In this document: positions 31,659-39,058 of the stretch, in pieces | Position numbering within the stretch: the first letter of the stretch is position 1 | How the letters are laid out: every line of letters begins with the position of its first letter | NCBI GenBank assembly: GCA_943356485.1 | Contig: CALRFD010000002.1 | Span: 202,442 to 252,086 of the forward strand | Source of the DNA: Patescibacteria group bacterium | GTDB taxonomy: Bacteria > Patescibacteriota > Microgenomatia > Daviesbacterales > UBA10151 | Length of the DNA stretch: 49,645 nucleotides | Direction of reading: 5' to 3' | Program-made: the position numbers and the translations under genes | Notes under the pieces: generated by a model | Seen by the model: only the letters and a program-made list of their open reading frames with translations | Told to the model about the DNA's origin: nothing | The model's database searches: none

Positions 31659-32743
31659 TTAGATCCTACTATATTTTCCACTGCCTAAATTTTGCACTAA
31701 ACCGGTAATCTCCATTTTTAAAAGTAAAGATGAAATTTTAGCTGATTCAATTCGTAAAATCCTGCCTATTTCATCAATATGTAAAGATTCATTTTCTAAA
31801 ACTTCTAAAATCCGTTTCTCCTCCTCTGATAAATTTTCTAAATTTTGAACTTTGGATTTTGCATTTTGAACCTGAAATATACCTATTTCATCCAAAATTT
31901 CTCCCGGTTCGATAACCACGATTGCTCCATCTTTGATTAGTTGGATCGGTCCTTTTGATAAATAGAGGTAACCGGACCTGGTATCGCAAAGACGTCCCTG
32001 CCCTGTTCCAGGGCAAATCTGGCAGTGATTAAAGAACCGCTGTCTTCTGCAGCTTCAACCACCAAAACTCCTAAAGATAAACCGGAAATAATTCTATTTC
32101 TGGATGGAAAATTACCTGGCAAAGACGGATAATCAGGAGGGAACTCTGATATTAATGCCCCCAGACTTTCTATAATTGACTTTGCCAAAGAGATATTTTC
32201 AGGAGGATAGATTTTATTTAATCCACCTCCTAAAACTGCAACTGTCTGACCCTGATTAAAAACTGCAGTTTCGTGAGCCTTTGAATCTATCCCCCTGGCA
32301 AGTCCGGACACTATGGTTATATGAAAAGCAACTAGGCTTTTAACAAACTGCTCACAAACCGCTTTCCCATACCCAGTCATTTTTCTTGTCCCCACTACTG
32401 CAAGACACTTTTTATTTAAGCAATCTAGATTGCCTCTATAATATAAAATAACCGGCGGATCGTAAATTTCTTTTAATAATTTGGGGTAACTCTCATCATA
32501 AATCGTAATCCATTTTATTCCTGACTTTTGTATATCTTCCATATATTTTTCAGGATTAAAATTTCTACGGGTTTCTATTAATATTTCTATTGTATTTCTT
32601 GGGATTCCAATTTTGCGTAGCTCATCTCCATTTGCTTCCCATCCTAATTTTGGATCTTTAAAATTATCCAAAATAGCCTTAAGTCTGACTGATCCTAAGC
32701 CATCAATGGAATGAAGAGCCAAAAGATATTGAATATTTTTCAT
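31659..32743 (-). pseudogene. dprA: dprA, interrupted by a single-base frameshift
   Basis: DNA-processing protein that loads RecA on incoming single-stranded DNA. The first part (32743 to 31937, 268 codons) has a SAM-like head and the Rossmann core (VVGTRKMTGYGK, VSGLARGIDSKAHE, PGNFPSRNRIISGLS, DSGSLITARFALEQGRDVFAIPGPV), then stops. One base lost in the A-run at 31953-31956 would restore YQKGPIQLIKDGAIVVIEPGEIL and join the DprA winged-helix tail (31659-31919), giving about 361 residues, the normal length. It may be a real mutation or a homopolymer error in the assembly; a programmed shift is less likely. Confidence 0.88.
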
Positions 32744-32749
32744 ATTTTC

Positions 32750-32780
32750 ATTATATTCTCGGTCGAGAAGTTAATGTCAA
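32750..32780 (-). promoter_or_regulatory. dprA promoter with internal operator palindrome
   Basis: -35 TTGACA (32775-32780) and -10 TATAAT (32750-32755), both consensus, with a 19-nt spacer. The spacer contains TTCTCGACCGAGAA (32756-32769), a perfect 6+2+6 inverted repeat placed for repression. The -10 ends 6 nt before ATG 32743, predicting a leaderless mRNA. Confidence 0.7.
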
Positions 32781-32800
32781 TACATAAAGTCTTATAGTAG

Positions 32801-32830
32801 TTGCAGTAAAGCTTACTTTTATGCTAAAAT
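32801..32830 (+). promoter_or_regulatory. Promoter of the small HTH ORF
   Basis: -35 TTGCAG (32801-32806), an 18-nt spacer and extended -10 TGcTAAAAT (hexamer 32825-32830). ATG 32838 follows 7 nt after the -10, giving leaderless geometry. Divergent from the dprA promoter. Confidence 0.65.
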
Positions 32831-32837
32831 CCTCTTT

Positions 32838-33011
32838 ATGGATACCGAAAGGAAAAGGAGAGGAAAAGTCCCTACTATAAGCAGTGACCCTTTTGCTCAA
32901 ACACTGGCATCAATTGCGGAAAGACATGGCCTCACTAGACAAACTGATTTAGCCATAGCATTAGGAATCAACCAAAGCTCGATAAGTACATGGTTCAGCA
33001 GAGGAGTTTAG
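32838..33011 (+). CDS. Small helix-turn-helix protein, possibly frameshifted
   Basis: 57 residues beginning MDTERKRRGKVPTISS, with a lambda-repressor-type HTH (LTRQTDLAIALGINQSSIS, then TWFSRG). The stop TAG at 33009-33011 follows a TTT run. Removing one T would continue the frame as GVSIIKQRLAAS to a TAA at 33070-33072 (77 residues), so the ORF may be broken or carry an assembly error. It is divergent from dprA, whose promoter contains a clean inverted repeat, so it is a candidate regulator of dprA. The remaining 33012-33126 holds only this possible extension and a small hairpin (AGCTCTAC...GTAGCT, 33101-33118). Confidence 0.6.
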   Translation: MDTERKRRGKVPTISSDPFAQTLASIAERHGLTRQTDLAIALGINQSSISTWFSRGV

Positions 33012-33126
33012 TATAATTAAACAAAGATTAGCAGCTTCACCAATGAAACCTCTATTTCGTGGTCAACGTTAAATATTATTCTCCCAAAACTTTCATATCC
33101 AGCTCTACGAGGTAGCTATCTTTTAT

Positions 33127-33162
33127 TAAATCATTTTTATCCGATCGAAAAAAATTGTTTTA
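33127..33162. repeat. GATC-centred palindrome, unit B stop side
   Basis: 36-bp imperfect palindrome, 14 of 18 pairs complementary around CGATCG (33142-33147). Its last three bases (33160-33162) are the stop codon of the PaaX/Cas2-like gene. It shares AAATCATTTTTA and CGATCGAA with the promoter-side copy 33655-33690 (26 of 36 positions). Confidence 0.8.
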
Positions 33163-33654
33163 TATCCCTATATCACTGGCCTCCAAAACCATTACCCAAT
33201 CTTCTATCCCAACTTTTTTAATAAAATCCCTTAACTCCTTTGTGCAATTTTTCTTGCAAGCCCAAACAGATTTTTGAAAACATTGAAAGCCTAGCTGCTT
33301 TAGCTTATACCTCAATAAATCTCTTGCCACCCTTCTTTTTTCCGGTACATCCCATATTACCACCCTCCATTTGCCATCCCATGTTTCATTTGTATTTTTC
33401 ATTTTTAGCCAAAGAGCTCTATCTCTTCCAGAATCTGTCAATCTAAACGTTATTTCCTCATCATCAACCAATTCTACAAAACCGTTTTCCCTTAAACGTT
33501 TTAGAGCCAAGGCTAATTCAGATTTTTTAAGCTCTGGAATTCCATAATGGTAACGGTAATAATGAGTTGTAAAATCCTCAAACCTAATATAACCATCAAT
33601 GGCTTTTTCCAATGCCAAAAGCAGAGCGTTTGTGACAATTCTTTTCTTTGCCAT
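33160..33654 (-). CDS. PaaX/Cas2-like solitary protein, copy B
   Basis: 164 residues from ATG 33654; an upstream in-frame ATG (33705) would include the palindrome and is rejected. With this start, the WDGKWRVVIWDVPE module begins at residue 92, exactly as in copy A (10425-10940). The two align without gaps to the DIGI/DLGI end, sharing WD.KWRVVI.D.PE, QKSVW and the spacing between them. The N-terminal ~80 residues form a different winged-helix-like part (ELALALKRLRENGFVEL, FRLTDSGRDRA). PaaX-type regulator and Cas2-type nuclease are both possible. Flanked by GATC-centred palindromes as in unit A. Confidence 0.75.
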   Translation of the reverse strand: MAKKRIVTNALLLALEKAIDGYIRFEDFTTHYYRYHYGIPELKKSELALALKRLRENGFVELVDDEEITFRLTDSGRDRALWLKMKNTNETWDGKWRVVIWDVPEKRRVARDLLRYKLKQLGFQCFQKSVWACKKNCTKELRDFIKKVGIEDWVMVLEASDIGI

Positions 33655-33690
33655 AAAATCATTTTTACTCGATCGAAGAATTTTGTCAAT
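33655..33690. repeat. GATC-centred palindrome, unit B promoter side
   Basis: Copy of the stop-side element (26 of 36 identical), centred on CGATCG (33670-33675) and touching the start codon of copy B. It covers the gene's promoter. Confidence 0.75.
33662..33689 (-). promoter_or_regulatory. Candidate promoter of PaaX/Cas2-like copy B
   Basis: -35 TTGACA (33684-33689), a 16-nt spacer containing the palindrome centre, and -10 TAAAAA (33662-33667). The start point would fall at ATG 33654, a leaderless transcript repressed if the palindrome is occupied. Confidence 0.55.
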
Positions 33691-33698
33691 AAGGATTT

Positions 33699-33727
33699 TT
33701 GACATTTTACTTTAGGATATGTAAAAT
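33699..33727 (+). promoter_or_regulatory. Consensus promoter with leaderless geometry
   Basis: -35 TTGACA (33699-33704), a 17-nt spacer and -10 TAAAAT (33722-33727). ATG 33735 follows 7 nt after the -10. Confidence 0.75.
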
Positions 33728-33734
33728 TCGTCAA

Positions 33735-34454
33735 ATGAGTGAACTGATCGGTGTAAACGCTGAGCTTATTGCTCAAGATTGGATTACTAATTGTCCTCCT
33801 CATACAAGCGATGGTCTTTATGATGGGAAAAAAATTAGTCCTATGGGAGATGTGTTGAGACGAGCCGGAATACCCTTAGAAGAATTACACAATATAACTA
33901 CTGACGACTCAATCATATTAGCAGCAAAAGCTCTGGGTATTCCTCAGCTACAAGTATTACTTTGGCGTGACCGTTATCCATATTATTTAGATTCAATGGA
34001 GAATTATGGATCAAGAAGAGCAAACTTTAAAGCCGCATTCGCACCATTAACAAATCCAGAAGAATTATTAGGACTAGAATGCTCTTATATAATCGAATTA
34101 GGCTACGTAATAGACAGGTACAACTACGAGGATTGGCGAAAATTTGGGAATCGCATCAAAGATCAATTCGATGAAGGTATAAAAAGGGTGTGGAGATTCA
34201 AAACTAAAGAAGGGTCGACTTTTGATGGCTTCATGTTAATGTATGGTTTTAATGCAGGTTTGTATGCCGCCAAATCTTCAATGAAAGCCCTTGGGTTATA
34301 TAGAGATTCCAGCGAATGGTCTAAATACACTATGCCTATGATTGAAATAGGAGTTGGTTATGCTGTAAATGAATTACAGTTAAGACATAAGTACAAAGAA
34401 GCAGGAGTTACTCCATATTTTGTGAACCCTGCATCTCACGATTTATTCTCCTAA
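33735..34454 (+). CDS. Hypothetical protein
   Basis: 239 residues, not recognised. A TTG at 33699 in the same frame lies in the -35 box and is excluded. The N-terminal ~70 residues contain GLYDGKKISPMGDVLRRAGIPLEELHNIT and a short helix-turn-helix-like DDSIILAAKALGIPQLQVLLW. The C-terminal part is helical with many aromatic residues (EDWRKFGNRIKDQFDEGIKR, FMLMYGFNAGLYAAKSSM). No membrane span. It is divergent from PaaX/Cas2-like copy B, whose palindrome ends 9 bp from its -35, so that protein could influence its expression. Its stop overlaps mrdA convergently by 12 nt. Confidence 0.72.
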   Translation: MSELIGVNAELIAQDWITNCPPHTSDGLYDGKKISPMGDVLRRAGIPLEELHNITTDDSIILAAKALGIPQLQVLLWRDRYPYYLDSMENYGSRRANFKAAFAPLTNPEELLGLECSYIIELGYVIDRYNYEDWRKFGNRIKDQFDEGIKRVWRFKTKEGSTFDGFMLMYGFNAGLYAAKSSMKALGLYRDSSEWSKYTMPMIEIGVGYAVNELQLRHKYKEAGVTPYFVNPASHDLFS

Positions 34455-36311
34455 AGCCCTTCCTGAATCTGTAGCATTACCATATATATCTTTGATCAAG
34501 TCATTTTTAACCGGGGAAAAATACCAGCGATAAAATTCTTTTGCCACAGGCGAGGCCACAGTTGAACCTTCACCTCCACCTTCTATTAAAACAGTCAGGG
34601 CAATTTTAGGATTACTCAAAGGAGCATAAGAGGTATACCAGGCATGAGTTTTATTCTTAGGATCACCATACTCTGCAGTCCCGGTTTTACCGGCAGTAGG
34701 GATAGGGAAAGTGAAAAAAGGCCAAGCGGTTCCCCCGCTTTTTGGGACTAGTTCTAACCCTTGTCTGATTATGTTGATTTTATCCGAAGAGATTAATTTT
34801 GAAACCAGATTTTTTGTCTTAAACTCCGAAACTATTTGATCATTAAAGACTACTTTATTTACCAGTTGCGGTTTATAAAGAGTCCCTTCTGAGGCGATAA
34901 ATGAGGTTATCCCCAGAATTTGCAAAGGGGTTGTTAAAACAAATCCTTGTCCAATCGACATATGCAGTGTATCCCCAGGATACCAACCCTGGTTAAAAGT
35001 CTTCACCTTCCAATCATTGTCCGGAATTAACCCTGTACTTTCTGCAGGTAGATCTATCCCGGATCTTTCACCAAGTTTAAGCTTTTTTGCCATATCAGCC
35101 AGTGATTTTTCCCCAATAATCTTTGCCGCCTCATAATAATAAATATCATTTGACCTTTGCAAAGCTTTTACTAAATTAACAGAGCCTTCAACCCGACCAT
35201 ATTCATTAAAATACCAGTTAGTAAACTTATACTGCCCTAAGAAAATTGCTCCATTATCTTCAAATGTAGTATCCGGAGTAATTTTCCCGGAATTTAGGGC
35301 AGCTAAAGAGGAGATTATTTTAAAAGTAGAACCCGGGGGATAAGTACCTGAAGTAACCCGGTTTAAAATTGGTGAATTGGCATTTGAAAAGACTTCCGAG
35401 ATGGCATTATCATCCTGACTTTTTGTAAAAATATTTGGATCAAATGAAGGGATTGAAACCAGTGCTAAAATTTGACCATTACTCGGATCTTCAGCTACAG
35501 CAGAGCCGCAACAACTTCCTGATTTTTCAACTGCCTCTTTAGTTAGCTTAAAGAGTTCTTCCTGCAAACTTGCATCAATGTTTAGATAAACACTTTCTCC
35601 GGGAATAGGTGGGTTAATCCTTAATGTTCTGATCTTTGATCCCAGTGAATTAACTTCGATAATTTCCCCTCCGTCAACCCCTCTTAAAACTTTTTCATAT
35701 TGAGCCTCAATACCGCTTTTCCCAATCCTATCACCCAAATGATACCCGCTATATTCAACTTCTTTTAGCTGATCCTGAGAGATCTCACCGACATAGCCTA
35801 AAATATGGGCAAATTCTTCTTTGTAGGGATACGTTCTCACATTATCTACTTCTAAATCTGCAGATGCCGGATTACTTTTTACTTCCAAATCCAAAGCTTG
35901 CTCCCGGGTTATCAATTTCGTTTTTTTATCTTTACCGATTAATCGAAACGCAGGTGAATTTGAAGCTAAAACCTGACCATTTCTGTCATAAATTACCCCT
36001 CTTGGAGCATGTATTAATCTGATTTGAATCCGGTTACCATCAGCCAATTCCCGATTATTTTTACCATTAATTATTTGCAGATGAAAGAGGCGCAAAAACA
36101 ATATAAAGAAAAGAAATATACAAAAAATTACAAAAAAAGTAATTCTCCAGGGATCTTTACTACTTTCCTCAGTAATATTTATATCAAATTCAGGAATTAA
36201 AGTATCTTTCCATTCTTCGCTCTCAACTTTCTTGAAATGCCCTTTTTTAAAAGTGACTTTATTGACTTCATCTATAAAACCAAACCCTAAACTTCTTTTT
36301 TTGTTAGCCAT
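34443..36311 (-). CDS. mrdA: Penicillin-binding protein 2 (cell elongation transpeptidase)
   Basis: Class B PBP that cross-links peptidoglycan with the rod complex. It has 622 residues. A cytoplasmic head (1-55) and one membrane span (about 57-76) precede the dimerisation domain with RGVIYDRNGQVLASN (104-118). The transpeptidase motifs are SxxK with Ser328/Lys331 (PPGSTFK), the SxD-type SND (387-389) as in PBP2, and KTGTAEYGD. CCG within SGSCCGSAV is unusual next to the conserved AVAEDPSNGQILAL strand. Last gene of mreC-mreD-mrdA, 3 nt after mreD. Confidence 0.95.
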   Translation of the reverse strand: MANKKRSLGFGFIDEVNKVTFKKGHFKKVESEEWKDTLIPEFDINITEESSKDPWRITFFVIFCIFLFFILFLRLFHLQIINGKNNRELADGNRIQIRLIHAPRGVIYDRNGQVLASNSPAFRLIGKDKKTKLITREQALDLEVKSNPASADLEVDNVRTYPYKEEFAHILGYVGEISQDQLKEVEYSGYHLGDRIGKSGIEAQYEKVLRGVDGGEIIEVNSLGSKIRTLRINPPIPGESVYLNIDASLQEELFKLTKEAVEKSGSCCGSAVAEDPSNGQILALVSIPSFDPNIFTKSQDDNAISEVFSNANSPILNRVTSGTYPPGSTFKIISSLAALNSGKITPDTTFEDNGAIFLGQYKFTNWYFNEYGRVEGSVNLVKALQRSNDIYYYEAAKIIGEKSLADMAKKLKLGERSGIDLPAESTGLIPDNDWKVKTFNQGWYPGDTLHMSIGQGFVLTTPLQILGITSFIASEGTLYKPQLVNKVVFNDQIVSEFKTKNLVSKLISSDKINIIRQGLELVPKSGGTAWPFFTFPIPTAGKTGTAEYGDPKNKTHAWYTSYAPLSNPKIALTVLIEGGGEGSTVASPVAKEFYRWYFSPVKNDLIKDIYGNATDSGRALGE

Positions 36312-36314
36312 AAA

Positions 36315-36764
36315 TCAATTAACTCTTAATTTAATATCTTTTCTAACAATAAATCTCTCCTCCCAAACTCTAAGCATGTAAAAAACAGGTAATGAAACCA
36401 GGCTTTCAATTAACACCTTTGGAAAATTGTATATAGATAGATGCAAAAAGATTGAACTTAATAAGTGAGAACCCAATATTAAAAGTAAGCTTACAGGAAT
36501 AATTAATAAAGAGTTACCGGCCAGTCTGGTTTTAGATAAAAGATGAGTCAGTTCAACGGCTAAAATATAGACCAGGCTATCGATCCCCAATGTTGTTAGA
36601 CTTAGGTGGGAGACCATTAATCCAAATACCAAAGCCAGGTATAAATTTGATTTGTTAATCCTGATATATGAGCGGCAGATTAAGATAATCAAAATTAAAT
36701 CTATCGGCAAAACGGTTGTTTGCAAAAAGGCAATAATGATTAAAATAATAATTAATGTTTTCAT
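36315..36764 (-). CDS. mreD: Rod shape-determining protein MreD
   Basis: 149 residues, almost entirely hydrophobic with about five membrane spans, the size and topology of MreD. Position between mreC and mrdA supports the call more than sequence motifs, as MreD is poorly conserved. No mreB is in the window. Confidence 0.85.
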   Translation of the reverse strand: MKTLIIILIIIAFLQTTVLPIDLILIILICRSYIRINKSNLYLALVFGLMVSHLSLTTLGIDSLVYILAVELTHLLSKTRLAGNSLLIIPVSLLLILGSHLLSSIFLHLSIYNFPKVLIESLVSLPVFYMLRVWEERFIVRKDIKLRVN

Positions 36765-36770
36765 ATTTAA

Positions 36771-36821
36771 TAGTGACTAGTTGCTAGAGTCAAGAGTCAA
36801 GAGTCAAGCGACTAGCCACTA
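36771..36821. repeat. GAGTCAAG-family repeat with stem-forming ends (mreC-mreD gap)
   Basis: TAGTGACTAGTTGC (36771-36784), then three AGAGTCAAG-type units, then GCGACTAGCCACTA (36808-36821); the two ends are complementary at 12 of 14 positions. This is the most complete copy of the family and shows it is a hairpin with tandem units in the loop. The last bases form the mreC stop codon. Confidence 0.75.
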
Positions 36822-37607
36822 CTCTAAAATTACAAATACCAAATCCAAATCTCCAATATCAAAAATACTTTGAACTTTTGCCTGTTTGAAAACTTCATTT
36901 TGATTATCTAATACCTTTGTAACCCTGCCCAAAACTAAACCTCTAGGTAAAAACTCCTCGCTACCTTCTGAATAAATTAAATCTCCAGTATTGATTTTCT
37001 CTTCATGCAAAATCTTATCCATAACTATGTCTGTTCCAAATTGACCCAAGAGTATCCCCTTAGCTTTTCCATCCAGACTTTGAGAAAAACCTGCTACTTT
37101 TGAATCAGGATCGCTGAGAAGTTGAATATTAGCAGCTTTTTCTGATAAACCTATAATCCTTCCCACTAAATTATCATTAAATACAACTGCTTCTCCTATC
37201 TTTATCCCATCAATTGAGCCTTTATCAATCTTTAAATATCTTCCAATTCCAACCGGACGAGCCGGCAAAAGGTTGTAAGTTTGAGTATCCATATGTTTTT
37301 GCTGGGACAATAAAGACTCTGTCTCAGCCAGGTTTTTACGAAGTTTTGCATTTTCAGACAATAGTTGGCCAATCTGCTCTTTTAGCGCCTTACTTTCTTG
37401 CGCTGCGAATCTAGACTCGAATATAAAATAAAATTGCCTGCTGAGTGATTTACCGGTTTGGAAAAGTCCAAAAGAAATTGGATTTGTAATATATGATGCC
37501 AAGGCTTTAGGAAAACTTAGAAGATGAGCTAAATCTAAACTTAATAGCACCAAACTAATAAAAATCAGGAGCAAAAATACTTTTAAATCAGGGATTATTT
37601 TATCCAT
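36819..37607 (-). CDS. mreC: Rod shape-determining protein MreC
   Basis: 262 residues from ATG 37607 (an upstream TTG- or ATG-type extension is less likely). A membrane span (VFLLLIFISLVLLSLDLAHLL, about 9-29) is followed by a coiled coil (ESKALKEQIGQLLSENAKLRKNLAETESLL) and the two-barrel periplasmic region with RPVGIG, VVFNDNLVGRIIGLSEKAANIQLLSDPDSKVAG and LPRGLVLGRVTKV, all standard MreC features. An extended -10 TGcTATATT lies at 37622-37630 just upstream. First gene of mreC-mreD-mrdA. Confidence 0.94.
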   Translation of the reverse strand: MDKIIPDLKVFLLLIFISLVLLSLDLAHLLSFPKALASYITNPISFGLFQTGKSLSRQFYFIFESRFAAQESKALKEQIGQLLSENAKLRKNLAETESLLSQQKHMDTQTYNLLPARPVGIGRYLKIDKGSIDGIKIGEAVVFNDNLVGRIIGLSEKAANIQLLSDPDSKVAGFSQSLDGKAKGILLGQFGTDIVMDKILHEEKINTGDLIYSEGSEEFLPRGLVLGRVTKVLDNQNEVFKQAKVQSIFDIGDLDLVFVILE

Positions 37608-37670
37608 ATGAAACTTGAAACAATATAGCATTTTTGAAACAAATAAGGTATATTTGTCTGAGGTTACTCA

Positions 37671-38426
37671 ATGAACTTTTTGGATAAATTAAAAAATAAA
37701 TGGGATGAGAATAAATTTGTCTGCGTGGGGTTGGATAAAGGAAGCTTTGAATTTGATAAATCCATAATTGATCAGACCTTTGATCTAGTATGTGCTTATA
37801 AACCTAATTCTGCATTTTATGAAGCAGCAGGAAATGAAGGGTTAGAATCTCTAAAAAAAACAATTGCTTATATCCACCAAAAAGATCCTAATATTCCGGT
37901 GATTTTAGATGCCAAAAGAGGAGACATAGGGAATACAAATGAAGGTTATGTAAAGAGCGCTTTTGATGATTTGGGAGTTGATGGTGTAACAGTAAATCCT
38001 TATTTAGGCAAAGAATCTTTAGAGCCTTTTTTAAAAAGAGCTGACCGTGGAATAATTATATTAGTTAAAACTTCAAACCCGGGAGCCGGAGAATTTCAGG
38101 ATTTGAAAGTAGAGGATCAACCTCTGTATGAAATAATTGCAGAACATGTGGCAAGAGATTGGAACTCAAATGGGAACTGTGCTGTGGTAGTGGGAGCAAC
38201 ATATCCTGAACAATTAAAAAAAGTCAGAGAAATTGTCGGTGATATGCCGATACTTATTCCAGGAATTGGCGCACAGGGTGGAGACCTTGTTGCAACATTA
38301 AAAGCTGGATTAAACAGCAAAAAACAGGGCATAATTATTAGCTCATCCAGAGGAATAATCTTTTCAGATAATCCAAAAGAAGCAACCCTCAAACTGCATC
38401 ATCAAATACAGGAGGCTTTAAAATGA
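37671..38426 (+). CDS. pyrF: Orotidine 5'-phosphate decarboxylase
   Basis: Last step of UMP synthesis. It has 251 residues, the size of the longer OMPDC group. Catalytic set in VILDAKRGDIGNT: Asp80, Lys82, Asp85. Also TVNPYLGKESLEPF, SNPGAGEFQ and PGIGAQGGD (phosphate-binding loop), SSRGI. A TGAGGT ribosome binding site lies 7 nt before ATG. First gene of pyrF-pyrE-pyrC, overlapping pyrE by 4 nt. Confidence 0.96.
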   Translation: MNFLDKLKNKWDENKFVCVGLDKGSFEFDKSIIDQTFDLVCAYKPNSAFYEAAGNEGLESLKKTIAYIHQKDPNIPVILDAKRGDIGNTNEGYVKSAFDDLGVDGVTVNPYLGKESLEPFLKRADRGIIILVKTSNPGAGEFQDLKVEDQPLYEIIAEHVARDWNSNGNCAVVVGATYPEQLKKVREIVGDMPILIPGIGAQGGDLVATLKAGLNSKKQGIIISSSRGIIFSDNPKEATLKLHHQIQEALK

Positions 38427-39058
38427 AAATTGTTGCAAAAATACTTCTAGAACTTAAGGCTGTATCTTTAAGCACTAAAATCCCTTTTAAGTACTCTTCA
38501 GGAATCCTGTCTCCAATTTATACAGATTGTCGGATTTTGATCAGCCACCCCAAAGAAAGAAGAGAGATCAGGGATCTTTATATTAAGGAAATAAATAAAA
38601 CAGGAATAAAGTTTGATGTTATTGCAGGAACTGCTACAGCCGGCATCCCGCATGCTGCCTGGATTGCTGAGGAGCTAGATCTACCGATGATTTATGTCAG
38701 AGGTAAAGCTAAAAATCATGGCAAAGAAAATCAAATTGAAGGCAAGCTAAAAAAAGGTCAGAATGTAGCAATAATTGAGGATTTAATTTCAACTGGAGAT
38801 TCTGCGCTTGAAACAGCAACAGCAATTAGAATGGCCGGAGGAAAAGCTGATTTTATTTTTTCTATTATGACTTATAAAATGAAAGTTGCGGATGAAAATT
38901 TTCAAAATAGTAACCTGAAATTAATCAGCTTAACTGATCTGGAAGAATTAATAAATTTAGCAATCGAGATGGACTATATAAAAGAGTCTGACAAATCAGT
39001 AATTCTGGATTGGATCTCAAACCCACTCTCCTGGGGTAAAAAAATGGGATTTGAATAA
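38423..39058 (+). CDS. pyrE: Orotate phosphoribosyltransferase
   Basis: Adds phosphoribose to orotate. It has 211 residues, normal length. Seen: FKYSSGILSPIYTDCR near the N-terminus, AGTATAGIPHAAWIA, YVRGKAKNHGKENQIEG (catalytic flexible loop) and the PRPP motif VAIIEDLISTGDSA. Overlaps pyrF by 4 nt at its start; its TAA shares one base with the pyrC ATG. Confidence 0.96.
   Translation: MKIVAKILLELKAVSLSTKIPFKYSSGILSPIYTDCRILISHPKERREIRDLYIKEINKTGIKFDVIAGTATAGIPHAAWIAEELDLPMIYVRGKAKNHGKENQIEGKLKKGQNVAIIEDLISTGDSALETATAIRMAGGKADFIFSIMTYKMKVADENFQNSNLKLISLTDLEELINLAIEMDYIKESDKSVILDWISNPLSWGKKMGFE

Noticed and set aside
31922..31975. Programmed -1 frameshift in dprA
   Set aside because: The site CAAAAGG is not a standard slippery heptamer: the P-site tRNA would not re-pair, and no stimulatory hairpin was seen.
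33101..33126. Terminator of the small HTH ORF
   Set aside because: The hairpin AGCTCTAC...GTAGCT is weak and the following TATCTTTTATT is a poor T-run.
33655..33705. Upstream ATG (33705) for PaaX/Cas2-like copy B
   Set aside because: It would translate the palindrome, and ATG 33654 gives the same domain offset as copy A and a promoter directly upstream.
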